Of a stretch of DNA of 64,000 nucleotides, positions 18,136 to 25,934 are shown piece by piece. The notes beneath the pieces are model-generated. The model saw nothing but the letters and a program-made list of their open reading frames with translations, did no database searches and had not been told where the DNA came from. Positions within the stretch are counted from its first letter, which is position 1. The number at the start of each line of letters is the position of its first letter. Made by a program: the position numbers and the translations under genes. The DNA lies in contig PAJO01000021.1 in NCBI GenBank assembly GCA_002706085.1, positions 35,551-99,550 of the forward strand. Direction: 5' to 3'. The DNA comes from Alcanivoracaceae bacterium. Lineage in GTDB: Bacteria > Pseudomonadota > Gammaproteobacteria > Pseudomonadales > Alcanivoracaceae.

Positions 18136-18791
18136 TAACTCCGAACCACCGGGTAGCTCGCTTCCCCCCACAGGGTGTTCGGGCTATCCATCATGATCTC
18201 GATTACTGCCGGCACCAGTTCACCCATGATGTTCACACAGTCCCGAATCTGGTCGCGGTTGACGCGGCTATCCCAGGTGGCGCCGCCGTGGATAAGCTGG
18301 TTGCGCAGGGTGTAGATGCGGCTGAGGACGATGGCCAGCAGGCGCGGGGTGTCCTGTTTGGCCAGGGCATCGTTGGCGGCTTTTTTGGCCGCGTCAAAGC
18401 TGTGCTTCCACTGGTCTTCGGTTTTCTGGCCTTTTTGGTAATCCCAGAAGCAGGAGAAGACGTAGGGATTGTCCAGCAGCACCCGAATAGCGTTGGGGTA
18501 GGCTGTCCAGACCAGATCATTGAGGCGTGCGCCGGTATCCAAATCATGGAGCTTCTTCAGGAACGCATTGAAGGTGCGCTGTTCGCTGAGGCCTTCGCGA
18601 TCATCGATGTCGGTGGCGTAGGCGGCGTTGAAGGCGATCCACAGGAAGATGAAGCGGCTATCCGGGTCGGCTTCCTGTTCGGCGCGATTCAGCCAGCTGA
18701 GGGCACGGTGGACGCGCAGGCCCAGGTTGTCGGGGTAGTTATCCCGTTCCTGGCGCTGACGGTTCTTGAGTGTGTTGTGGTCGATCCCCAT
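18135..18791 (-). CDS. HEPN-domain protein (candidate RNase)
   Basis: A 218-residue alpha-helical protein. The region ALSWLNRAEQEADPDSRFIFLWIAFNAAY matches the first HEPN helices, and the HEPN RxxxxH motif is present as R-N-Q-L-I-H (near residue 162) in TLRNQLIHGG. HEPN proteins with this motif are metal-independent RNases common in toxin-antitoxin and abortive-infection systems; others serve as regulators or adaptors. It is the first gene of the coupled HEPN-TPR-helicase set. GGAAG lies 7 nt before the ATG. RNase activity is inferred from the motif. Confidence 0.8.
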   Translation of the reverse strand: MGIDHNTLKNRQRQERDNYPDNLGLRVHRALSWLNRAEQEADPDSRFIFLWIAFNAAYATDIDDREGLSEQRTFNAFLKKLHDLDTGARLNDLVWTAYPNAIRVLLDNPYVFSCFWDYQKGQKTEDQWKHSFDAAKKAANDALAKQDTPRLLAIVLSRIYTLRNQLIHGGATWDSRVNRDQIRDCVNIMGELVPAVIEIMMDSPNTLWGEASYPVVRS

Positions 18792-18946
18792 TTTTCTTCC
18801 TTTCCCCTGAGTGGCATCAAAATGATGTCACTTGCCTTCCTGGCTAAGCAGTGAAGCCTGTTCATTGTTTTTGTGGACAGTATCACATTCCGGTGCGAGG
18901 TCTAGCATTTGGTGGTACTTTTTCATGAGCGGGTCCGTCAGGTTTG

Positions 18947-19007
18947 GGGATCGCCTGCAGGCGGGCTCCTACGGGAGGGTGGTTCGCACCTCGAGAGGTG
19001 CTCCTAC
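18947..19007. repeat. REP-like tandem units
   Basis: Two hairpin units with the same tail follow one another: ATCGCCTGCAGGCGGGCTCC with TACGGG, then a GCACCTC-GAGAGGTGC palindrome followed by TCCTACC. The tail matches other REP-like units in the window (near 8724, 32357, 32422, 57310, 60679). The unit lies in the 219-bp gap between the HExxH-like gene and the HEPN gene and may separate two transcription units. Confidence 0.65.
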
Positions 19008-19010
19008 CTG

Positions 19011-19454
19011 TCAGGGCCCTGTCTCGAACTGGCGGGCGTCCTGTTCCAGTGGGGCCTGGTGGTAGCCGAAGATCATGACCTGTTCGAGGTACACATCCAT
19101 GAAGGCGCCGATGGAGCCGAGCACTTCGTATTGGTGGACGTGGCGGAATTCGTGGCTGTAGAGCCGGGCGGACTGGCAGCCTTTGACGATGTAGATGGCA
19201 TGGCCCAGCGTGAGCCCCATGACCTGGCCGCTGAGCATGCCGACGCTCTTTGCCAGGCTGTAGACCACCGGGTCTTCCTGGAAGGGGATCTCGTCCACCA
19301 GCAGGATGCGGATGCGCTCGGGCTCCGCCACGCCAACGCTTCGGGCCATTTCCATGCCTTCTTCGTTGAGCTCGGTGCCGTGCTCCTGAATATGGTCATG
19401 GTGCTTTTTGGCCCACAGTACGACTAGCGGGAGATAGGTGCGCAGGTCTTTCAT
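19011..19454 (-). CDS. Small protein with HExxH-like zincin motif
   Basis: A 147-residue protein not matched to a named family. Near residue 100 it has YSHEFRHVHQYE, where H-E-F-R-H fits the HExxH zinc-protease signature and sits in a predicted helix. The C-terminal third is hydrophobic-aromatic (GAFMDVYLEQVMIFGYHQAP). There is no signal peptide. ATG at 19454 is preceded by GGGAG; the upstream in-frame GTG overlaps the previous stop. It follows the Cys-pair gene closely and may be its partner. Protease activity is inferred from the motif only. Confidence 0.6.
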   Translation of the reverse strand: MKDLRTYLPLVVLWAKKHHDHIQEHGTELNEEGMEMARSVGVAEPERIRILLVDEIPFQEDPVVYSLAKSVGMLSGQVMGLTLGHAIYIVKGCQSARLYSHEFRHVHQYEVLGSIGAFMDVYLEQVMIFGYHQAPLEQDARQFETGP

Positions 19455-19465
19455 GTTCACTCCCA

Positions 19466-19834
19466 CTAGCGGCCGCTCTGGCTGATCAGGACTTGCGCTT
19501 CGCGCACCAGCTCCGGTTCCGCGCGACCAAACAGCAGCTCGCAGGCGGTAAAGGGGTCGGAGGTGGTTTTGCCGGTGCGGTAAAGATCCAGCAGTACACC
19601 GGGGCTGACCATTTCCAGCGGGATGACTTCGGCGACGTGCTCTGCCATATCCGTCCAGCAGCTGCGGCAGTAGACCAGAATACGCCCTGCACCCTGTCCG
19701 CCATCATAGGGGATGGTCACCAGGCTCAGGCCTTTGCCAGGATCGCTTGCGTCCGCGCCACCGCAGCGTGAGCAGCTGGCCTCAGTTTTCATCATGGTGT
19801 TTTCAGAGTGTTGTGACATTCCTTCCATCCCCAT
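19466..19834 (-). CDS. Unrecognised Cys-pair (zinc-ribbon-like) protein
   Basis: About 122 residues. Two cysteine pairs, C-S-R-C near the N-terminus and C-R-S-C about 30 residues later, form a probable zinc ribbon; the remainder is helical. No family is recognised. It is the first gene downstream of the 54-bp promoter/operator element at 19874-19927. Several ATG codons lie close together (19834, 19828, 19819); 19834 is chosen because AGGA lies 5 nt upstream, so the start is uncertain by a few codons. Confidence 0.6.
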   Translation of the reverse strand: MGMEGMSQHSENTMMKTEASCSRCGGADASDPGKGLSLVTIPYDGGQGAGRILVYCRSCWTDMAEHVAEVIPLEMVSPGVLLDLYRTGKTTSDPFTACELLFGRAEPELVREAQVLISQSGR

Positions 19835-19873
19835 CGCAATCCTTGCAGTGATCACAGTATGTTTTTAGTGTGG

Positions 19874-19927
19874 TCATGCCAATACTGGCTACACAAACAT
19901 GTCGCATTACGGCATATGTCGTGTTTT
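19874..19927 (-). promoter_or_regulatory. 54-bp promoter/operator element, copy A
   Basis: Identical at 44 of 54 positions to 31302-31355. Reading on the minus strand, two CGACA half-sites 17 nt apart precede TAGCCAGTA, then TTGGCA as a -35, and a 17-nt spacer leads to TACTGT as a -10 ahead of the Cys-pair gene. The other copy has the same half-site, -35 and 17-nt spacing before its own minus-strand gene. Conservation upstream of and over the -35 suggests binding of a shared regulator, probably a WYL protein of this island. Confidence 0.6.
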
Positions 19928-19941
19928 CAATCAGGTGCAGT

Positions 19942-20358
19942 TCATTTATGCCCCACCCATGGCCCTTCGATAACGACGGGGTCTGGGTCTATAACCAGCG
20001 GCGGCGCCCATTCGACGCCCTTCCATTTTTCCGCATCGGGGTCAAAGGGGTTTGCGGGATCCAACCGCGGCCGCTTGGTGTTATAGACAAAGAACGGAGT
20101 TCTTTCATTCATGAGACGACCGAAAAGCGCGGAGGCTTCTGCGGTGCACACCCGGTACTGTTCGTTGAAGATCAGCTCATCACCATCGACTGGTGATTCT
20201 TCCCAGAATATCCACCAGTCATATTTGTAATGTGCGGGTACGGGATGAACATTGTTGCCATACATCCACCAACATATCGCCACATCACTCATCTCGCGGT
20301 ATCTCTCGATATCAGAGAACCGAATCATCCGACGCGGAGAATGTTGACCACTCTTCAT
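19942..20358 (-). CDS. Unrecognised 138-residue protein
   Basis: A Trp- and Pro-rich soluble protein (CWWMYG, YDWWIFWEE, DPANPFDPDAEKW) of no recognised family. It ends with a short prolyl segment and has no signal peptide or membrane helix. ATG at 20358 has AAGGGG about 7 nt upstream; the open frame extends further but would overlap the phosphatase gene. It lies 22 bp downstream of the PP2C gene and is probably co-transcribed with it, which suggests a partner or substrate role in the AAA/PP2C module. No function is assigned. Confidence 0.6.
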   Translation of the reverse strand: MKSGQHSPRRMIRFSDIERYREMSDVAICWWMYGNNVHPVPAHYKYDWWIFWEESPVDGDELIFNEQYRVCTAEASALFGRLMNERTPFFVYNTKRPRLDPANPFDPDAEKWKGVEWAPPLVIDPDPVVIEGPWVGHK

Positions 20359-20380
20359 ATTCAGCCCCTTCAATTTCCAT

Positions 20381-21139
20381 TCAACTCCGCCTCCGGGCAA
20401 ACAGTATCGACAGGTTATCCGGCACCCCCGCTTCAATGACGGCCTGACGCCAGCTCCGGACCTGCTCTGCGGCTGTTCGCTCTGGACGATACAATTCCCG
20501 GATAGCGGCATCGCCGATGGCATCATGCAGCCCATCGCTGCAAAGCAGCAGGCCTGCGCCTTTCTCCAGGGCGGCTTCCTCATAATGGAGGGCGAAGCCG
20601 TATTCTTCGCTGTCGGCGGTCAGGCAATGCGCCAGGCCCTGATAGATCTGTGCGTAGGCGACATCGTCATCTGCACGGACTTCACCCGTTGCGATCAAGG
20701 CATTCAGAATGGTGTGGTCATAGCTGAGCTGCCGACATGAACCATCCGCGCTGAAAAGGTAGGCGCGGCTATCTCCTACGTTGACGATCTCGCAGCCGCT
20801 TTCTGTCACACGGGCGGCAACCAGGGTAGTTGCCGAGCCATGGGTGTTGCCACCAGCATAGCGCGCTGCCAGCTGTGCCTGGATGTCACGCACTTGTCTG
20901 CCTGTGAGCCGCTGCTGATGGTCGTGGCGTGACAGGGCTTCGACCACAAAACGGCTGGCCCGCGCAGGCCGGTTGCTGGCCGCCACGCCGTCGGCCACAG
21001 CCAGAAGCACGGGAGCACTTTCCTCATGACTGGACACGCGGGCATTGCGTGACTGCAGAATGGAATTGCCCGTCCAGATGGCGTCTTGTTGCTGACGACC
21101 AGCTCCGCCGCTGTGCTGCGTGTAGGCGATCTCAAACAT
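20381..21139 (-). CDS. PP2C-family Ser/Thr phosphatase
   Basis: A 252-residue PP2C (PPM) phosphatase, dephosphorylating Ser/Thr with two metal ions. Motifs in order: RQQQDA near residue 15, LLAVADGVAA with the metal-binding Asp-Gly, GSATTLVAA, VNVGDSRAYLF and LLLCSDGLHDAI. All metal-ligand acidic positions appear present. There is no membrane segment. ATG at 21139 is chosen because the domain starts there and AGGGAGA lies upstream; the longer open frame reads into non-coding repeat. No kinase gene is visible in the window, so its target is unknown; the tandem AAA ATPase immediately upstream is the best candidate. Confidence 0.9.
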   Translation of the reverse strand: MFEIAYTQHSGGAGRQQQDAIWTGNSILQSRNARVSSHEESAPVLLAVADGVAASNRPARASRFVVEALSRHDHQQRLTGRQVRDIQAQLAARYAGGNTHGSATTLVAARVTESGCEIVNVGDSRAYLFSADGSCRQLSYDHTILNALIATGEVRADDDVAYAQIYQGLAHCLTADSEEYGFALHYEEAALEKGAGLLLCSDGLHDAIGDAAIRELYRPERTAAEQVRSWRQAVIEAGVPDNLSILFARRRS

Positions 21140-21266
21140 CCGGTTGCTCTCTCCCTTCTTGCCCCTCTTTTCCCTCTCTCCCTGTTCCCCACATCCCCGG
21201 CCTGCCCCGAATGGCACGGACTTAACCGGCGACAATCGGCATTTCCAACTGGACAGCACGGTTTTC

Positions 21267-21349
21267 GTAGGGCGGAAATCGGCGTGAGCCGATCTCCGCC
21301 GTTGCCTGGAACGTTGGCGGAGATGGGCTCACGCCCATTTCCGCCCTAC
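21267..21349. repeat. Nested inverted repeat (BIME-like)
   Basis: Two 34-bp arms (21267-21300 and 21316-21349) are inverted copies matching at 32 of 34 positions. Each arm holds its own smaller palindrome: ATCGGC-GTGA-GCCGAT in the left, ATGGGC-TCAC-GCCCAT in the right. The two mismatches are exactly the bases that keep each inner stem paired. It lies in the 335-bp gap between the AAA and PP2C genes; the rest of that gap shows nothing recognisable. Confidence 0.85.
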
Positions 21350-21474
21350 ATGGGTAGCTTGCCGGCAAAGGGAGCCCCAACTGTATGCAGCTGCACTTTA
21401 CGCTTAAGCAAGCGCTATTCCGGTCCGCCCCTTCTCTTTGAAGAAGGGTAATGACCGAGTGCTGCTGGCATGTC

Positions 21475-23577
21475 TCAGTGCAATGACGCCATAAAGCCGA
21501 TGGGCTGGGATGGTTGCTGTTTGTAGCTGAGGCAATCGCGCAACATCGCCACCAGGCCGGCGGCGTCCGGCGGGTTTCGCAGAACACGGATACGGCGGTA
21601 GATGGCGGCGAAGTCTCCGGGGGTGAGCATGGCCATCCCCTCCAGCATGGTTCCAAGCACCTTCTCATCGGGCAGCGGGATCTGGTAGGCAGCGGCCAGA
21701 TCCTTGAACAGCAACAGCACGCCCTGCGGATCCAGACAGTCGAACCGCACCACAAAGTCGAAGCGACGCATAGCGGCCTCATCGACCCGATCCAGCAGGT
21801 TAGTGGTGGCCACGAAGAGGCCCTGAAAATTTTCCAGCGAGGCGAGGAACTGGTTGACGTGGGAGACCTCCCAGCTGTGTTGCGCTCCCTGTCGGCTACC
21901 CATGAAGCTGTCGGCTTCGTCGATCAGCAATACCGCCCCTTCCCGCTCGGCCTGGGCAAAGGCTCGAGCGATTTGCTTTTCTGTTTCTCCTACATACTTG
22001 TCCACCAGGTCAGAGGCCTGACGGATCATCAGCGGGCGCTGGATGCGCTCCGCCAGCTCTCTGGCCCAGGCTGTCTTGCCAGTACCGGGCGCGCCATGCA
22101 GGCAGAATCGCACCGGCACCTCCGGGTTGATCTGATCAATCAAGCTGGCTACGTCTTCAGACGCGCGCAGGCACTCACCACGCCAGGGCAGACCTTGGTG
22201 GGTTTGCACTTTAAGACGCTCTGACACGCCCATGGCCTCGAAGCGGGCATTGAGGTTGTGGGTGACCAGCTTTTCCGTGTCGTGCTTGCCGTCGGCTGCC
22301 AAACTGGCGAACTGCAGGCTGCCATGCAGAATGGCGGGCGACAGGCTTTCCAGCTTGATGGCCTGGCTGAGAAACGCCTCGGACACCGATTCCCCCGCCA
22401 TGGCTTGCCGCACCAGGCGCTCGCGCTGGGATGGCCCGGGGCTGTCCATGTGCACCACATGGGTAAAGCGGCGCAGGAAGGCCGGATCCATGTCCACCCG
22501 GTTGGAAATCCAGATAGTGGGGCGCGGGTTGTTTTCCAGCACCCGGGTCATGCTGGATTTTTCCGTCTGCCGGCGTGATGGCATAAAGAAAAACGACTGG
22601 CCGTCACAGAGGCAGTCTTCTGCTTCGTCGAATACCACCAGGGTTTTGGGGTCATGGGCGATGGCGCGCTGACAGCCACTGTAGCGGCCCATTCTTCCCC
22701 GCACACTCAGCGCATCGCCGTCGCGATCATCCTCCGGGACAAAGGCCAGGTTCAGGCCCAGAGACTGGCCAATCACCTTGGCCAGCTCGCTCTTGCCGGT
22801 GCCAGGAGGGCCATAGAACAGCACATTGATGCCTTTCAATGAATCCTGAATAGCACGCGAAAGCAGGCGGGATAGCATGGCGATTTCATCCTGCAGCTCC
22901 ACATAATCATCCAGGTCGAGGCTGGATGCCTCTGACTCACGGTAGAACAGGCTCACCAGGTTCGCGTCGGTGGCATCTGGCACCTGCAGGCTTTCATTGA
23001 GTTCATCCTCAACCTCAATCATGCAGGTCAGGTCCTTGCCACGAAAACCTGAGGTCAGGTTGAGCGTGAGCAATCGCGTGGTCCGCAACACACCCGCTGG
23101 CTTCAACGCACTCTGCACTTCGTGCTCTGGGACATCGATGATTTGAGCCAGCACGCCGGACAGCTGGCGCATGGAATAACCCTTGACCAGACTACAGGCC
23201 TGATAGAGCAAATCACTGGATTCCATATAGCAGGTGAATACCAGCAGCCGAAGTTCCGCCTCCGTCAGCGACAGACGCCCACCCAGCGTTACTACGTTGC
23301 GATACAGATCATCCGTCGCCAGGAGAGAGTCAATTCGATGCTCGCTGATAATTCTTTCCAAGGCCTGCGGAGGACGACGCAAACGCGCCTCCCGGGAGGG
23401 AAGAAAGCCAAGCAGATCGAGAATCTCGTCGTTCTCAAACCGCTTGTCATGGCGACACCAGCCCGCCCGCCATGCTGAAGAGAAGAAAAGCACCCGCGCA
23501 ATCCAGTGACGAATCAGCGCGCTATTACTCATTGCACCCGCTGCCGCTACAGAAACGTTATCCAGTTTGAAGTGCAT
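21475..23577 (-). CDS. Tandem AAA+ ATPase
   Basis: A 700-residue protein with two AAA modules after a helical N-terminal region of about 240 residues. Module 1: Walker A GPPGTGKSELAK (residues 256-267), Walker B TLVVFDEAED (near 315). Module 2: Walker A GAPGTGKTAWAR (near 496), Walker B VLLIDEAD (near 552), sensor ATTNLLDRVDEAAMRRFDF. Both sites look catalytically intact. The arrangement resembles VPS4/FtsH-type AAA ATPases used as remodelling engines in predicted conflict systems. The start at 23577 has GGGGAGAAAGGG just upstream. A perfect palindrome at 23630 lies in the divergent promoter region shared with the rightward gene pair. Confidence 0.85.
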   Translation of the reverse strand: MHFKLDNVSVAAAGAMSNSALIRHWIARVLFFSSAWRAGWCRHDKRFENDEILDLLGFLPSREARLRRPPQALERIISEHRIDSLLATDDLYRNVVTLGGRLSLTEAELRLLVFTCYMESSDLLYQACSLVKGYSMRQLSGVLAQIIDVPEHEVQSALKPAGVLRTTRLLTLNLTSGFRGKDLTCMIEVEDELNESLQVPDATDANLVSLFYRESEASSLDLDDYVELQDEIAMLSRLLSRAIQDSLKGINVLFYGPPGTGKSELAKVIGQSLGLNLAFVPEDDRDGDALSVRGRMGRYSGCQRAIAHDPKTLVVFDEAEDCLCDGQSFFFMPSRRQTEKSSMTRVLENNPRPTIWISNRVDMDPAFLRRFTHVVHMDSPGPSQRERLVRQAMAGESVSEAFLSQAIKLESLSPAILHGSLQFASLAADGKHDTEKLVTHNLNARFEAMGVSERLKVQTHQGLPWRGECLRASEDVASLIDQINPEVPVRFCLHGAPGTGKTAWARELAERIQRPLMIRQASDLVDKYVGETEKQIARAFAQAEREGAVLLIDEADSFMGSRQGAQHSWEVSHVNQFLASLENFQGLFVATTNLLDRVDEAAMRRFDFVVRFDCLDPQGVLLLFKDLAAAYQIPLPDEKVLGTMLEGMAMLTPGDFAAIYRRIRVLRNPPDAAGLVAMLRDCLSYKQQPSQPIGFMASLH

Positions 23578-23629
23578 CCCTTTCTCCCCACATCACGAAA
23601 TTTTGATGTGCCTATTATGGAGTGCGATC

Positions 23630-23646
23630 GCGACAATTATTGTCGC
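23630..23646. promoter_or_regulatory. Perfect palindromic operator, GCGACAAT-T-ATTGTCGC
   Basis: A 17-bp perfect inverted repeat whose core CGACA-N5-TGTCG recurs at 25920-25934 (exact half-sites) and 27514-27528 (one mismatch, inside the WYL gene promoter). It sits between the divergent AAA gene and the rightward 201-residue gene, so one bound regulator could control both. Confidence 0.65.
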
Positions 23647-23691
23647 GCACAGGATCACAATGAAGACATCCGGAAATATCAGGGGCGAAAA

Positions 23692-24297
23692 GTGGGAAAC
23701 GAACAAGCCATACAGGCTCTTCAACAAGGCAAGGGGCTCATCACCGAGATATGCGACAACGCCATCAAGGCTGCTGTGAGCCTTGAGCAGGATTACGACG
23801 GACACGCACCGCCATGGAATGACGACTATTGTCCCTTTGACTTCTGTGTGGACATGGACGAATTAAAGGAAAAAGTGCTCCTCCACAGTGATCGCTTTAT
23901 CGCGCTTTCCCGCTGGATTAACGCTCATGACTTTAATCCCCTGGATGAGATTTCGGCCATCAGGCATGAAGAATCAGGCCTTCCCGAACATGAGCAAAGC
24001 AGCCCTCTCTACTTGCTTGCCATTGAGTCCAGAAACCCTTGGGTGATTGTGGATGATGCCAGTCCTGAAATTGACCATCATCTCCATTCAAGGGCCATTA
24101 CTTTTCTGGAAAAACTGATTCTTCAACACAATCCAGAGCCGCCAGGTTCAACCCAGGACAGTGATTCTGTTGTAGCTTCTATACCAGAACACATTTCTTC
24201 CCTGACTGCTCTGGTCGATTATCCATTTTCCTGCCTGATCGCTGCATTGCGGCCAATATCCAGCCGGATTGATTCCAGAAAGGAAGAAAGGCTATGA
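23692..24297 (+). CDS. Unrecognised 201-residue protein
   Basis: A soluble acidic protein of no recognised family, with segments DDYCPFDFCVDMDEL and HDFNPLDEISAIRHE. GTG at 23692 is preferred because AGGGG lies 6 nt upstream and because this leaves the palindromic operator outside the gene; an ATG at 23617 has no ribosome site and would put the operator inside the coding region. The stop overlaps the next start (ATGA), so the two proteins are made together. Divergence from the AAA ATPase across the operator suggests the same system. Confidence 0.6.
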   Translation: MGNEQAIQALQQGKGLITEICDNAIKAAVSLEQDYDGHAPPWNDDYCPFDFCVDMDELKEKVLLHSDRFIALSRWINAHDFNPLDEISAIRHEESGLPEHEQSSPLYLLAIESRNPWVIVDDASPEIDHHLHSRAITFLEKLILQHNPEPPGSTQDSDSVVASIPEHISSLTALVDYPFSCLIAALRPISSRIDSRKEERL

Positions 24298-24887
24298 GAT
24301 CAGCGCTACAGGACACCGGGGGCCGCACGGACTCACCGGCCTCCATTCTGATTTTTCTCGGTAATGACCTGCTTAGCCCTCTGAGCGCCATTGATCTCAG
24401 TAACACAGCCTCGTACCTGTTAACCCATGCCGATCTACTCCCATCGATCCCGGGGCTAACCCCCATCACAGTGACTGATCCCCGGCAACTGGCCAGCAAG
24501 CTGGAAACCGAGACGACAATCCATAACTCCTTATCAGGAAAGACCGTTTTCCTGATTATTGATACAGCGTCCATCGAGGGTGTCAGACTGGGGGAACACT
24601 GCCACAATGTGCTCGATATTATTGGGTTAACGGTGAACATCACGCTTCTACTTCCCTTCCGGTTTGAAAGGGAGATTTCGTTTCAGGACAGTAGCCACCT
24701 TGTGAACATGCTGATCAAGCGAAAAATGACACCCACCTTCATTGCGTACCCGGCACCCCCTATCGTTTCAAAAGGGCAAGAGCGCTACTTTCGACACTGC
24801 CGGGACAGCCTGGTGATAGAGCATATCAACACACTGATTACGCTCAGCAGGAAGGTTGAGACAGGTGATGCTCCTCCCACTCCTTGA
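24294..24887 (+). CDS. Unrecognised 197-residue protein
   Basis: An alpha/beta protein with regularly spaced hydrophobic strands (ASILIFLGNDLL, KTVFLIIDTAS, NITLLLPF), reminiscent of a Rossmann-like fold but without a nucleotide-binding loop. No family is recognised. It is translationally coupled to the 201-residue gene by an ATGA overlap. Its 3' end overlaps the convergent 346-residue gene by 44 bp, so their transcripts would form antisense ends. Confidence 0.6.
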   Translation: MRSALQDTGGRTDSPASILIFLGNDLLSPLSAIDLSNTASYLLTHADLLPSIPGLTPITVTDPRQLASKLETETTIHNSLSGKTVFLIIDTASIEGVRLGEHCHNVLDIIGLTVNITLLLPFRFEREISFQDSSHLVNMLIKRKMTPTFIAYPAPPIVSKGQERYFRHCRDSLVIEHINTLITLSRKVETGDAPPTP

Positions 24888-25884
24888 GCCATCGCCATAT
24901 GGCTTTGCGCATTCTCGAGTATTTCAGGTCGAGGCACTGCTTGTTACCCAAACCTCCCTCCACGCCAATCAGTTCTGGAGCCGCCATGATATCGAAAGGG
25001 TACTTGGCCAGCGACAAAGCTGCCCCCTGCTGCCGGTAAACTCCGGAATACGGATTGGGAAGACCAACGACACTCCAGACTGAGACGCAAGAGAATTCAC
25101 TAAGGAAACGCAGGCTGTTCCCTGTATCAGAACCGCCAAACTCATCCATATCCCAAACGATGAGTACATGTCGCCCCCTGATACAGGACCAGATCTCTCC
25201 CCAGGCGGACATCCCCTTTTCAGGTTCATAAAGTAAGGTTTCAAAACTGACGGAAGGCAGGTTTTTACACAGCCGTTTGCGCGTGATGTTGCTGCAGGCA
25301 AACACCAGCAGGGGCGGCGCTAAATGAACAGGGTCTTCTGGTGGGCTATCAGTGAGATCATTCAGTATCTTGTGGGATAACCAGAACGCTTCGATTGTGG
25401 GCTTCTGTAGATCAGGCAATTCATCATAATCTGGTGCTGACCAGCACTGCCGCTTCAGTTTTTTCTGAATAAAATCCAGCAGTTCTTCATATCGCATCTT
25501 GCTCTGGCGACCAGCCCCTATTGGCGGTTTTAGAACGCAGAAAAGGGAGTCGGGGGGCAACAGCCACGGGAAACTCATCAACGCCTCCAGCACCACCCTG
25601 GACTCCCTGGAAGCCTCACAAATCACCCGGGTTCGGCTCGGGTGATAACGCCAGGGAAGGCAGGATTTGCGAATTTTCTCAAGCACGCGGGGAAGGAAAG
25701 GACCAGGCCGAGGCGCGCCAGCAACCTGACTGCCATTGGGCAACAGAGGATCAATGCAGAGTTGCGCGTCCGCCATATCGCCCTGCCCCAGGTAGACCGG
25801 TGCCTCGATGTTAAACGCCTTGCGGAAAAGCAACTGCGCCTTACTTGTGGCCTCCCGGGCTCGGGAGCCGATAATTAGTATCAT
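24844..25884 (-). CDS. Unrecognised 346-residue protein with Rossmann-like start
   Basis: The protein opens with MILIIGSRAREATSK, a hydrophobic strand followed by a GSRA turn and helix, as in nucleotide- or sugar-binding alpha/beta folds. Later strands PPLLVFACSN and GRHVLIVWDMDEFGG support an alpha/beta protein, the second resembling a P-loop-less Walker B. No family is assigned. ATG at 25884 has GGAGG 6 nt upstream; an earlier in-frame ATG at 25914 has none. The ribosome site and both ATGs lie in a perfect 13-bp hairpin, and a palindromic operator lies 36 bp upstream. Confidence 0.6.
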   Translation of the reverse strand: MILIIGSRAREATSKAQLLFRKAFNIEAPVYLGQGDMADAQLCIDPLLPNGSQVAGAPRPGPFLPRVLEKIRKSCLPWRYHPSRTRVICEASRESRVVLEALMSFPWLLPPDSLFCVLKPPIGAGRQSKMRYEELLDFIQKKLKRQCWSAPDYDELPDLQKPTIEAFWLSHKILNDLTDSPPEDPVHLAPPLLVFACSNITRKRLCKNLPSVSFETLLYEPEKGMSAWGEIWSCIRGRHVLIVWDMDEFGGSDTGNSLRFLSEFSCVSVWSVVGLPNPYSGVYRQQGAALSLAKYPFDIMAAPELIGVEGGLGNKQCLDLKYSRMRKAIWRWLKEWEEHHLSQPSC

Positions 25885-25914
25885 GGCTATCCTCCTTGCT
25901 TGGAGGATAGCCAT
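25883..25914 (-). promoter_or_regulatory. Hairpin occluding a ribosome-binding site
   Basis: A perfect 13-bp stem (ATGGCTATCCTCC paired with GGAGGATAGCCAT) with a 6-nt loop. On the transcript of the 346-residue gene the stem contains GGAGG and touches the ATG, so folding would hide the ribosome site. There is no following T-run, so a terminator is less likely. Confidence 0.6.
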
Positions 25915-25919
25915 TGGTC

Positions 25920-25934
25920 CGACAGTTTATGTCG
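25920..25934. promoter_or_regulatory. Palindromic operator CGACA-GTTTA-TGTCG
   Basis: The same 5-5-5 inverted repeat as at 23631-23645. It overlaps the stop of the PD-(D/E)XK-like gene and lies 36-50 bp upstream of the 346-residue gene start, suggesting an internal promoter for that gene. Confidence 0.55.

Noticed and set aside
5840..18791. A standard BREX or DISARM locus
   Set aside because: The methyltransferase and helicases fit in style, but PglZ, BrxC, BrxL, DrmA, DrmB and DrmC are not in the window.
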